Positions 17,570 through 26,366 of a DNA stretch of 64,000 nt are shown here, one piece after another. The notes under the pieces were generated by a model. The model was not told where the DNA came from. It did no database searches and saw nothing but the letters and a program-made list of their open reading frames with translations. The DNA comes from Paracoccaceae bacterium (GTDB lineage Bacteria > Pseudomonadota > Alphaproteobacteria > Rhodobacterales > Rhodobacteraceae): NCBI GenBank assembly GCA_022823605.1, contig JAJEHS010000008.1, positions 124,001-188,000 of the forward strand, in the 5' to 3' direction. The position numbers and the translations under genes are program-made. Numbering within the stretch: position 1 is the stretch's first letter; every line of letters begins with the position of its first letter.

Positions 17570-18871
17570 ATGAAACAATGGCAAAGACCCAACAGGGCGA
17601 AGTATCATCGGAACCTGGTACTTAAGGTCAAGCGATATGATTTGGATAAGAATGTTGCAGGTTGTTATCCCGGTGCTGTCGAGGGTGAGGTAATAGGTGG
17701 TCCACTTCAGGGCAAGGTGGTTTCAATATCCTTGAACAGAACCCATTCCAACGATAGGGTTGCGAAATTTGAGGACATTGCCAAGCCGGGTGAAAAAATT
17801 CATACACCTCCCGAGGGGTATCTGGCTTTCAGTACGGTCCGGGAATTGAACAACGAGTTCAAGGCAAACTGGGTAAATAAATTTGCCGACCCGGAATCGG
17901 AACTCAAGGTTAATGTCCCAATTCAAATTGCTCCAGTGCTTGAAATTGGAGGAGGAATAAGAAGGTTCAAATCAAATAATGCAACGATGTATAGGGCCTT
18001 TATTCTGGATACCAACAATGCCCAATCCCACGAACAGCCTTCGGATGTACACGAGGCTGTCAAAACTTGCTTTTCGAATGGTAATGCTGCCTTCCTGCGA
18101 TTCGTTGTACCGAACGAACCGAGAGAAACCATGGTATTATGGCGGGGATGGAGAGATGGTCAACCGGTCCCGACAGAAGAAGCTTCCTTCAATGCTCTTG
18201 CCGATCCCACCCTTTCAAGAATTGAACTCGTACACCAACGGGGAGGAATAATAGATGTGGTTCCTCTTGAAACCATATTCGTCAGCCCAGGAACAGCCGA
18301 ATCAATCGATAACGGAACTTTTGCCAGTATTGCAATCAGGGATTACTGCACGGGAGGCATTGGTTACAGAATTGAAGCAGCCTTGAAACAATCAAAAAAT
18401 GCCAGAACCTGTGAACTGGAAAAGCATTTTCTTGCCGGGTTGGATAAAAATGCCAAGGGTGCTTTTGCCGAATATGGATGGACAGGTATTTGGACTTCCG
18501 ATATTGAAAAATTTTTCCGGGGCTTGGAAATTGAACCACCAAAAGTACCAACATATGGCTATTCTCTATCGACAGCAGTGATCAAAAGTTACAAATCCGA
18601 AAATGGACAGGAAAGTCGGTTTGTGACCAAAACCAGATCAATGGGACCAACCGTATCAAGGGATTTTGTACCAACTCCGTCTGATGGGGAGTCAATCCAA
18701 AGATACTTTTCAGGCTTTCGTGATCTTGTGTCTCAAACCCTCACCGCCATTGAAAAAAACAAATCATTGGTGCGAGAGCTAAGACCAACGGAAGAGAGAA
18801 ATGACGACTCCTTGACGAAGGTGATTGACAACACCCCAAAAAATGAAAATAGTGGACCTGTACCCGAGTAA
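17570..18871 (+). CDS. Unrecognised 433-residue protein between DotA-like and Strawberry-notch genes
   Basis: I do not recognise a family. The start at ATG 17570 is preferred because GGAG lies six bases upstream; an in-frame ATG at 17558 lacks such a site. The protein looks soluble, without signal peptide or membrane helices. The N-terminus is basic (WQRPNRAKYHRNLVLKVKRYD), followed by beta-rich sequence with many Gly and Val residues (GEVIGGPLQGKVVSISLNRT), a middle region with MVLWRGWRDGQPVPTEE, and a charged C-terminus ending near VRELRPTEERNDD. It lies 112 bases after the DotA-like gene and 75 before the helicase gene, same strand, so shared transcription is likely. A role in transfer or DNA processing is only inference from location. 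Confidence 0.7.
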   Translation: MKQWQRPNRAKYHRNLVLKVKRYDLDKNVAGCYPGAVEGEVIGGPLQGKVVSISLNRTHSNDRVAKFEDIAKPGEKIHTPPEGYLAFSTVRELNNEFKANWVNKFADPESELKVNVPIQIAPVLEIGGGIRRFKSNNATMYRAFILDTNNAQSHEQPSDVHEAVKTCFSNGNAAFLRFVVPNEPRETMVLWRGWRDGQPVPTEEASFNALADPTLSRIELVHQRGGIIDVVPLETIFVSPGTAESIDNGTFASIAIRDYCTGGIGYRIEAALKQSKNARTCELEKHFLAGLDKNAKGAFAEYGWTGIWTSDIEKFFRGLEIEPPKVPTYGYSLSTAVIKSYKSENGQESRFVTKTRSMGPTVSRDFVPTPSDGESIQRYFSGFRDLVSQTLTAIEKNKSLVRELRPTEERNDDSLTKVIDNTPKNENSGPVPE

Positions 18872-18909
18872 TAAACCCTGTGTGTTTCCAAATTACTTAG
18901 CCAACCTTA

Positions 18910-18929
18910 CAGGTCGTTAAATTGACCTG
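18910..18929 (+). other. Small stem-loop before the Strawberry-notch gene
   Basis: CAGGTC (18910-18915) pairs perfectly with GACCTG (18924-18929) around an eight-base loop, 17 bases upstream of the helicase ATG. No T-run follows, so it is not an obvious terminator. It could affect translation initiation of the next gene, which has only a weak Shine-Dalgarno. Confidence 0.3.
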
Positions 18930-18946
18930 CACCCTGGTAAATCAAA

Positions 18947-21900
18947 ATGCTTTACCAGATCCAAGACATGGAGTTCAATTTGTCCCAGAGAACCGAAGAA
19001 TTAAACAATCCAATTTCCTTGACGGAGGTAGAGCGGGATAACCGCCAAAATCCGCATTTGGTTAACGATCAGAAACCTGATGGATTGCAATATATCGGTC
19101 AAAACTCCAAAGGTATTGATATCTTCAGGGACCCTTCCGGCAACAGGTACAGCAAAACAAACAACGGTGAGGGGGTTCCCATGCTTCATTTGGAGTCAAG
19201 GGATCATCACCACAGCTATTATTTGCGGGCCAACTCTATTGAAGACTCGCAAGCCCTTGCAGCAAGTATTCTTCATATGGCTGGGGACCACTCGATTAGG
19301 GAAAGCGATTTCCGGAACCTGATGTCTGCCGCGCTTGAAAGGGAAACCTTGGAAGAAAGCAAACCAAATGAAGCAGAATTCATGGCGGCGATCAAGGAGG
19401 AACTGGTTGAACAACTCCTTCAGAAAGCAGTTGAAAATTCCGGGGATCGAAAGAGTTACCACTCGGCAGTAAGGATGACCCAGCATCTCGGGCCCTTGAT
19501 TGAACCTGACCCTGATAGTGAAGAGGGGCTATTACCATCCATAAATTTGTTGATTTTTCTCAAAAGGTTAACCCGCCAAGAAAAGGAGATTGATTTTCAG
19601 GGTACCGGATGGTTGGCTAAGGGGTTGCCAAGGATTTATACCAAAAGGAATATTCAAGCTCAGGTTTACGATCTGACCTCCTCCAGGTCGGAATTGCTTT
19701 CGGAAAGAATTGCCAACATTCTGGGCCAAAGAGAAGCAGAGGGCAGAAGTTTGTTCCTTGTTTCAGCCGAGGCTTCCTCAAGGCCCGTGGACAACATTAG
19801 ACACGAGCTCGGAAAGACCTATACCTTTGAAATTGTTGCTGAAATCCAATCCCATGTTGCAATCGGAAATTATGGTGAAAATCCCACTACCCTGCTGATC
19901 ATTGGTTCCAAAAGGGTTCATGTGGACCAAAGTGTTCCCGAGGCAGTCAAACGAACCTTCAAGGTCGATGGATTAAACGATCTGGACCGGCTATACCATG
20001 AAGTCATCAGATCCAAGAAAAGAATTATTGAATGGGAAGAGGAACACCAGAAGCCGGGACTTGGTACGGAGAGTCTGGAAGAAAACGACAGGCAAAGAAT
20101 TTATGTCCCGCTGTCAAAAGTATCTAAAACCTATACCATGATCCCCAAGGCACTGGAGAATTCAACCACGATTGCCCTGTCTCGTGTGGCAAAGGTTTTT
20201 GAGAAGGAGGGTGGTGTTGACAGTGTCGTGGCCAAATGGCTTGGCAAGTCGGAAGAGGAACTGGCTCAGGTACTGATCGCTGAGCAGGTTGATGCAATCG
20301 CAATGGCCGAGGTAGCACGTAGGAGAAACAGGGGATTTTTGCTGGCCGACCAGACTGGTATAGGCAAGGGCAGAAGCCTGGCAGCAATTTCTGCCAAAGC
20401 CATCAGGGAAGGCAAGAAGGTAATATATTTTACGGAAAATACCGAAATCAATATCCCTGATGTCTGGCGGGATTTCCGAAGTATAAATGTTCTGGATCAA
20501 TTGAATCCGATCATTCTGGCCGTGAAAACCGTTACTCTATCCCGCAATGAAAGTGCCATGAAAGGGCAAGGAACAAGAGGTATCGGCCAAGTTGAAAATA
20601 TACGAACCCTCCCTGCCAAACTGAGAAAGGAACTTTACCTCTCCGAACAATGGCCAGCGGAATGCAATCTTATCATTACCAATTATTCCCAGTTCAGGGG
20701 TGAGGATACACCTTCCAGAAAGTGGGCCAAAAATGCCCTTGATAAGAACACGCTCCTCATACTGGATGAATCCCAGAATGCTATAAGCTTTCGTTCGCAT
20801 ACAGGTCAAGCCATCAGGGACATGATCAGGGCAGTTGGGCGTTCCAATGTCATTTTCTCGACAGCCACCCCAATGAGGAATCAGTATAACGGGGATCTGT
20901 ACAAGCCCCTTTTGCCCAATGTCGAGGGATATCGACTCAACAATATCCTTAGAATCAAGTTTACGGGAGGTGAATCAGCCGAGGAAAGTTTCGCTTCAAT
21001 GTTGGCTGAAGATGGTGTTTTCCTGCGTCGGGACCATGATCTGTCGAACATAGATTTTCAGGTGAGGCTGCCCAAGGATGAGACGATAGTCAGATATCAG
21101 GGTATAATGGACAGGTTTTCCCCACTGATAGAACAGGTGCTTGATTGTTCACTCAGGGTAAGTGCCCTGGTGGGACAGGCCAAGGGAAATCATTACACCT
21201 GGTTGTTAAACAATGGTTTTGACAGGGCTACCGCTCAAACAGAGTCTGAAACTTCAAACCAGTACGGCATGTCTCCGGGAAGCCATTTGGCTCGACTTTC
21301 CAGGCTGATGATAAATGCCATCAAGATTGACCAGGTTGTGTCTGAGGTGATCAATGAAATCAATGAAGGTCGCAAGCCACTGATATCATTTCATTCAACG
21401 GGCGAGGTACTTCTTAACGAATTGGTTGTTGCCGGCAATGAAATCCTGCAATCCAAGGAGTTGAATTTAACTCTGGCAGACCAGATCAGGCGAGTAACCG
21501 ACAGTATTTACAAAATCACCATTGCAAACGAGGAGGTAGATGCCCGGGACCAGTATGAGGATATAAAGCAACTGGCCATGGAAATCGATGAGAAAATTGA
21601 TTTGATCGATCCTGGTTTACCGGTTTCACCAATTGATTCCCTGATAGACAAACTAGCCAAGAAGGGGATCAAGGTGGGGGAGATTTCGGGACGTAATCTG
21701 GCCTACAGGGACAATAAAATCATCAGAAAACCGAATACGGGTCGTCAACAAATCATTGAAAAATACAATAATGGCGAGTTGGATGTACTCATGTACAATA
21801 TGGCCGGTGCGACGGGTGGTTCCTACCACTCTTCGGCTGATTTCAAGGATCAAAGACCCCGTTCGCTGATTGAAATGGAAACGCCGCTTGACATTATAAA

Positions 21901-23713
21901 ATATGTCCAATCGCAGGGTCGAAGCAATCGCTATGGCCAGGTTCACCGCCCCCGAGTCGTATCCGTAATGACAGGTTTGGTTCCGGAAATGCGGATCATG
22001 CAGCAGAGAAATTGCAAACTTCGAGCAATGGGAGCCAGTGTTGACGGCAATCGATCTCATCCGTTACTGCTTGACGATATACCTGATTTCCTGAATATAA
22101 TTGGTGATCAGGCGGCCAAACAGGTGATTGAAGCGAATCCCGTTTATGCCAGAAAACTCGGTTTCAGTGGACCGGTCAGCCCCGTTGGGGAGCAGGAAAA
22201 CCATACTATAAATTTCAGTCAAAACCAGACCATCAATACAAGCAGTAGCCTCTCACAATCCTTTGCCAACAAGGTCCTTTCACGTTCCATTGTCCTGAAT
22301 TCATCAGAGCAAACAGAGTTGGTTGATTTGCTCCGCTATGAATTCGAAGCCATCGTCGAGGAGTTGGACAGTATCAATGCCAATCCTCTCAAACCGAAGG
22401 AACTGGACGGGTATATCGACATCAAGGCAAATGTTTTGTATTCCGGGCAGGAGATAGACCATCGCGATATAGATTCCTCAGCCTTTTTAAGACCCTTGTA
22501 CATTGCCACCGGTATCCATCATTTCCACGAGGAGCCAATCAGTAGCGAGGAATTAAGCAGTCTCGTCAGCAAATCACGAATTGTTGACGGGATTGATGGA
22601 TTTGCCCCATTTGGGGAGCATCTGGAATCTAATCTAGCAACATATCTACAGAATTTACTCCCTCCGGGCATCAGTTTTGGTGATGCAATCGATAATCTCT
22701 ACGATCAACCATATCGATTTAGACGCAAATTCGATACCCTGAAAAGACTGATCAACCTCTTGAAAAGAATCAAACCTGGGGTTGTCATTCAAATTGATGA
22801 TGGACCAGCCAAGGATACATCCCTTCGTACGGTTGTAAAATTGTTTCCTCCAAAAATACAATTTGCACATTTACCCCAAGCTTACAGAATCAAGATAATT
22901 TCTCCGGGAGATACGAAACCAAGTCAGATTTTTCTTAACAGACTGGTTGCCATGCCTGAAAATTCCATCCGTTTTCAAATGGGCCTCTATTCTGGTGAAA
23001 ACCTGCGGCATCTGAAGGAGTTCAACAAACAAAGTAAAATGGAACGCAAGACACCTGTGCAAATTCTGGTAGGCAATCATTTGGCTGCCATTGGTGAAGC
23101 CAATCAACACAGATTGGGGGCTCTGTCTCTCTTCAGGGACAAATATGGAGTTCTGCAAAGAGGGGTTGTCATGAGCAAGGGAAATGTTGACCTGACAAAG
23201 TTACCTGTAGCCGTACCATCTGGCCGGGCGGCAATTGCCTTGACCAATTTATTGATCGGGAACAAGTTAAAGGGCCAAAGCATTTGTTTACGGGTTAATT
23301 CCGGCAAGGAGGAAATAGTCTGCATTCGCCTTTTCAGAAGCAGGTTTGATGTACATGCCCTAAGGGGCTATTTCACTTTTCCCTATGAAGAGAAACAATT
23401 TGGATCCGATGGTGAGGAAGAATTCGGTGCCGAGAGCTTTTACAGCAACCGGCAGGAACTGGGGAAAATTTTCCGGGTTGAACCCAAGGGTAATTATTCT
23501 GGCAATGCTACCAACCTGTGTTTTGATTTTCCAGAACACAGAAACCTCTATCAAACCATTTTTTCAAACCTTGAGGGGTTGCCCCTGACTACGGATTGGT
23601 GGAACAGGAACACGGTCAGCGAAATTATCAAGGATTTGGAATCCAACAGGCTCAACCTGAAATACAGTTTTCTTGATAAACGGGAAAACCAAGCAAGAAC
23701 TCTTTTCGACTGA
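18947..23713 (+). CDS. Strawberry-notch family superfamily 2 helicase with degenerate methyltransferase-like N-terminal half
   Basis: A 1588-residue protein. The helicase core is clear: ADQTGIGKGRS (motif I, Gln469-Arg476, where Sno proteins have GTGVGKGR), LLILDESQNA (motif II, Asp607-Glu608), STATPMRN (motif III, 638-645) and QSQGRSNRYGQ (motif VI, 988-998), followed by the Sno C-terminal region with RAMGASVDGNR. Upstream, FQGTGWLAKG (GTG at 219-221), YDLTSSRSELLSERI and VAIGNYGENPTTLLIIGSK mirror the SAM-binding and late motifs of the N6-adenine methyltransferase that often precedes this helicase, but the catalytic NPPY/NPPF is absent. Bacterial relatives are found on plasmids and phages. 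Third gene of the block. The region after about 1080 is unassigned. Confidence 0.85.
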   Translation: MLYQIQDMEFNLSQRTEELNNPISLTEVERDNRQNPHLVNDQKPDGLQYIGQNSKGIDIFRDPSGNRYSKTNNGEGVPMLHLESRDHHHSYYLRANSIEDSQALAASILHMAGDHSIRESDFRNLMSAALERETLEESKPNEAEFMAAIKEELVEQLLQKAVENSGDRKSYHSAVRMTQHLGPLIEPDPDSEEGLLPSINLLIFLKRLTRQEKEIDFQGTGWLAKGLPRIYTKRNIQAQVYDLTSSRSELLSERIANILGQREAEGRSLFLVSAEASSRPVDNIRHELGKTYTFEIVAEIQSHVAIGNYGENPTTLLIIGSKRVHVDQSVPEAVKRTFKVDGLNDLDRLYHEVIRSKKRIIEWEEEHQKPGLGTESLEENDRQRIYVPLSKVSKTYTMIPKALENSTTIALSRVAKVFEKEGGVDSVVAKWLGKSEEELAQVLIAEQVDAIAMAEVARRRNRGFLLADQTGIGKGRSLAAISAKAIREGKKVIYFTENTEINIPDVWRDFRSINVLDQLNPIILAVKTVTLSRNESAMKGQGTRGIGQVENIRTLPAKLRKELYLSEQWPAECNLIITNYSQFRGEDTPSRKWAKNALDKNTLLILDESQNAISFRSHTGQAIRDMIRAVGRSNVIFSTATPMRNQYNGDLYKPLLPNVEGYRLNNILRIKFTGGESAEESFASMLAEDGVFLRRDHDLSNIDFQVRLPKDETIVRYQGIMDRFSPLIEQVLDCSLRVSALVGQAKGNHYTWLLNNGFDRATAQTESETSNQYGMSPGSHLARLSRLMINAIKIDQVVSEVINEINEGRKPLISFHSTGEVLLNELVVAGNEILQSKELNLTLADQIRRVTDSIYKITIANEEVDARDQYEDIKQLAMEIDEKIDLIDPGLPVSPIDSLIDKLAKKGIKVGEISGRNLAYRDNKIIRKPNTGRQQIIEKYNNGELDVLMYNMAGATGGSYHSSADFKDQRPRSLIEMETPLDIIKYVQSQGRSNRYGQVHRPRVVSVMTGLVPEMRIMQQRNCKLRAMGASVDGNRSHPLLLDDIPDFLNIIGDQAAKQVIEANPVYARKLGFSGPVSPVGEQENHTINFSQNQTINTSSSLSQSFANKVLSRSIVLNSSEQTELVDLLRYEFEAIVEELDSINANPLKPKELDGYIDIKANVLYSGQEIDHRDIDSSAFLRPLYIATGIHHFHEEPISSEELSSLVSKSRIVDGIDGFAPFGEHLESNLATYLQNLLPPGISFGDAIDNLYDQPYRFRRKFDTLKRLINLLKRIKPGVVIQIDDGPAKDTSLRTVVKLFPPKIQFAHLPQAYRIKIISPGDTKPSQIFLNRLVAMPENSIRFQMGLYSGENLRHLKEFNKQSKMERKTPVQILVGNHLAAIGEANQHRLGALSLFRDKYGVLQRGVVMSKGNVDLTKLPVAVPSGRAAIALTNLLIGNKLKGQSICLRVNSGKEEIVCIRLFRSRFDVHALRGYFTFPYEEKQFGSDGEEEFGAESFYSNRQELGKIFRVEPKGNYSGNATNLCFDFPEHRNLYQTIFSNLEGLPLTTDWWNRNTVSEIIKDLESNRLNLKYSFLDKRENQARTLFD

Positions 23714-23943
23714 TTTCAAATACTTGTTTACCGCAACGCTAGAGAAATTAACGTGCTCCAATTTTTAAGATGAATCCTTATGCCATAAGAGTTTCAGCAG
23801 AAAAATTTTAAAGTTGAGAAATCGTGGTAACAGTACAGATGATTTTTGGAAGAGCTGATTACTGCAGTAAAATCCATTGAGTATGGATTATTTGGAAACA
23901 TATTATGTTCTCAGTACACACTGGGATGATCGCAACGTTATCA

Positions 23944-24732
23944 CTACAAATGTTTGGAAAGACCTACAATTTCCCGAATCAGATTAGGACTAGCCACGAT
24001 AGCCTTTCCGCCATTGGCGATCATATCAGGTAAATCCAGATCCATTACTTTACCTCCAGCTTCCTCAACGATTAACATTGCTGCCAGACAATCCCAGGCA
24101 TTCATATGGCTTTCCAGATAACCGATATATCTACCACAAGATACATATGTTATACCTATAGCCCCGGAACCCGATCGACTAAAGATGCCATTCCTTTTTA
24201 TCAGCTCTGCCAGCATATCGGTAATTTTGCTTTTGGCATCCTTGGTTGATGTTCCAATACCCACCAAGCCATCTTGCAACCCCTCAGATAAACTTGGATT
24301 ATTGGGCTTGTCATTCATAAACGACCCATGCCCCCTGCAGGCATAAAACATTTCCTCATGTACTGGGTCATATACAATACCGATTTGAGTTGCCCGGTCA
24401 TCCACACATGCCAGTACCACTGCCCAGACCGAAATACCCCTCACGAAATTGGCTGTACCATCAATTGGATCTATTATCCAGGAATAGGGCGAGTTTTCCG
24501 GGTCCTTGTTTTGAAATTCCTCGCCGATCAATCCATCCTCAGGAAAATATTTTGACAGTTTTTCTCTGATAAAAACTTCGACTTCCCTGTCCGCTTCGGA
24601 TACTAGATCCTGTACCCCTTTCTTTTCAACTTTCAGGTTTTCGAGATCCCTGAATCTTGTCAAAGCCAGCGCCCCGGCATCCTTGCAAATCTCCAATGCG
24701 GCATCAAGCCGCTGTTTCAATTGTTCATCCAT
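23944..24732 (-). CDS. Inositol monophosphatase family protein (SuhB-like)
   Basis: A 262-residue Mg-dependent phosphatase of the inositol monophosphatase/CysQ/fructose-bisphosphatase fold. The metal site is complete: GEEF, the signature WIIDPIDGTANFV and, near the C-terminus, WDCLAAMLIVEEAGG. Relatives act on inositol-1-phosphate or related phosphates; in proteobacteria SuhB also assists rRNA transcription, but the sequence does not distinguish these. The ATG immediately follows the TAG stop of the upstream amidotransferase gene, so the two are transcribed and probably translated together. Confidence 0.92.
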   Translation of the reverse strand: MDEQLKQRLDAALEICKDAGALALTRFRDLENLKVEKKGVQDLVSEADREVEVFIREKLSKYFPEDGLIGEEFQNKDPENSPYSWIIDPIDGTANFVRGISVWAVVLACVDDRATQIGIVYDPVHEEMFYACRGHGSFMNDKPNNPSLSEGLQDGLVGIGTSTKDAKSKITDMLAELIKRNGIFSRSGSGAIGITYVSCGRYIGYLESHMNAWDCLAAMLIVEEAGGKVMDLDLPDMIANGGKAIVASPNLIREIVGLSKHL

Positions 24733-25464
24733 CTATGTTTCCTGACGTTTTGAAAAGGAATACTCAAGGAAGTTCACCATCAACCCAGCGAATTTTTCAC
24801 TTTCGTTTTGGGACTTGATTTGGTTCTTGCCTTTTTTCCAAAGTTCTTGATCAATCTCGTTATTGTCAAGCATGTAATCTAGGAGTTGATACATGAAATC
24901 AAAGGACATTTCAGGGTGATATTGGGTAGTGAAGAAATGATCCCCGATTTTAAAGGAAGCGAAATTGCAGTTAGGGTTTGAACCAAGGGACATCGCCTCA
25001 ACAGGCAGTTCAAAAACCTGTTCACAATGAGCCGAATAAAGACCCAAGGAAGTAATTTCAGTCTGGTTCCAACTCTCAAGCGAATTAAAATCTGTTTCCG
25101 CCCTTCCCAGTTGCCATCCCGAAAGGTTTTTACCTACTTTGCCGCCCAGCGCCTTGGCAATGGCCTGATGTCCAAAGCAACATCCGACCGTTGGCTTCTT
25201 ATGTTCATCAAGTTCCCGTATAAATCTCAAAAGGTTGTCTATCCAGATTTCGGGATCATTTACGGAAGCAGGGCTTCCGGTAATTACATAACCATCATAT
25301 TGATCATACGATTCGGGAAAAATATTATCCATAACCGGAATTACGTGAAAATCCCAGTCTGGTCTAAGTGGTGAAAGTATGGAAATGAATTTTTCACCAT
25401 CATCAGGAAATCTCAATGCAAATTCTGAAGTGTCATTACTGGTTAAAAGAATTGCAATTTTCAT
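24733..25464 (-). CDS. Class I glutamine amidotransferase-like protein
   Basis: A 243-residue stand-alone amidotransferase domain. The nucleophile elbow GCCFGHQAIAKALGG supplies the catalytic Cys, and TTQYHPEMS supplies the His and Glu of the triad. This domain takes the amide nitrogen from glutamine. No synthetase partner is fused or adjacent, so the acceptor is unknown; relatives include gamma-glutamylpolyamine hydrolases and GuaA-like free amidotransferases. Directly abuts the inositol monophosphatase gene downstream. Confidence 0.88.
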   Translation of the reverse strand: MKIAILLTSNDTSEFALRFPDDGEKFISILSPLRPDWDFHVIPVMDNIFPESYDQYDGYVITGSPASVNDPEIWIDNLLRFIRELDEHKKPTVGCCFGHQAIAKALGGKVGKNLSGWQLGRAETDFNSLESWNQTEITSLGLYSAHCEQVFELPVEAMSLGSNPNCNFASFKIGDHFFTTQYHPEMSFDFMYQLLDYMLDNNEIDQELWKKGKNQIKSQNESEKFAGLMVNFLEYSFSKRQET

Positions 25465-25541
25465 AATCTTTCCACTACCAGAATCCTTTGTTCTAACCTT
25501 AACGAAACATGCGAGAAGCAGTTATAATTGGAAAACACCAA

Positions 25542-26108
25542 TCAATAATGTTCAATTACACCCAAAGTGATGTAGGTTGTACCATACCTTCTTGCAAATT
25601 GCTCCGACCAATGGGAGCTGGAGGGAACAGGCGCACCGCTTTCAATGACAAGTACACATTCATTTGCCAACCATCCCCCATTCAGTGCACTCTGTATTCC
25701 GTCTTCAATTAGGTTTTCCCGATAGGGTGGATCCAGGAAAACCAAATCATGTGAATACCCCTTGTTGGGAGGAAGACGGGTTGCATCTGCATGTAATACT
25801 CTTGAGTAATCAATAGCTTGGGCTTTGAAAAGATTTCTTTCGAGTAGCGAAAAGTTGTATTTATTCTTTTCAATAAACGTGGCAGAATTGGCTCCTCTTG
25901 ACAAAGCTTCCATGCCAAGTGCACCCGTGCCAGCGAATAAATCCAGAACTGAGCTGTCCGCAATAAGATTTCCCAAGGGACCATGGGTCAGAATATCGAA
26001 CATGCTTTCACGAATCCTGCCCGAAGTTGGTCTTAGCGTTTTTTTGTCCTTCTGAGGATTGGGGGTATGAAGTTTCAATCCCTTAAATTTACCAGCACTA
26101 ATTCGCAT
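25542..26108 (-). CDS. rsmD: 16S rRNA (guanine(966)-N2)-methyltransferase RsmD
   Basis: A 188-residue class I methyltransferase that modifies G966 of 16S rRNA during small-subunit assembly. The N-terminus MRISAGKFKGLKL and the LRPTSGRIRESMFDIL segment are family hallmarks. The SAM site is VLDLFAGTGALGMEAL and the catalytic motif is FLDPPY. Length is normal. The gene stands alone between the amidotransferase pair and the zeta-like toxin pair, on the same strand as both but separated by more than 70 bases on each side. Confidence 0.96.
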   Translation of the reverse strand: MRISAGKFKGLKLHTPNPQKDKKTLRPTSGRIRESMFDILTHGPLGNLIADSSVLDLFAGTGALGMEALSRGANSATFIEKNKYNFSLLERNLFKAQAIDYSRVLHADATRLPPNKGYSHDLVFLDPPYRENLIEDGIQSALNGGWLANECVLVIESGAPVPSSSHWSEQFARRYGTTYITLGVIEHY

Positions 26109-26180
26109 TTTTCACAATATGAGATGTTCGTAACTTGAGCCTCTCATACCATTTCCATCGAATACTTAAAAATGGAAATT

Positions 26181-26366
26181 CTATTCTTTAAAAATAAGTT
26201 TTTTTAATTCATCACCACTCTTCTTGACTACTTTACCATCCTCCCATACGACAGCATATTGACCTAGTTTCCACTTCCTTATCAAGGCTTTTCTGACTGC
26301 TTGGCGGAGTCCTTCTAAATGTTGAAGTGCTTCTGGGAGTAGTGAGTTTGTTTCTAAATTATTCAC
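26181..26366 (-). CDS. Small partner (putative antitoxin) of the zeta-like toxin
   Basis: A 61-residue protein with a Leu-rich helical N-terminus and a conserved-looking core KALIRKWKLGQYAVVWEDGKVV. It overlaps the end of the zeta-like ATPase gene by four bases (ATGA), which implies translational coupling. Small proteins with this KLGQYAVVWxDGKVV core accompany AAA/zeta-like genes in many bacteria and are presumed antitoxins. I assign that role by association; no experiment is known to me for this one. Confidence 0.65.
   Translation of the reverse strand: MNNLETNSLLPEALQHLEGLRQAVRKALIRKWKLGQYAVVWEDGKVVKKSGDELKKLIFKE

Noticed and set aside
23859-23870. Perfect 12-base palindrome TTACTGCAGTAA after the Strawberry-notch gene
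   Set aside because: No adjacent promoter, T-run or second copy; a palindrome of this size can occur by chance in the gap.
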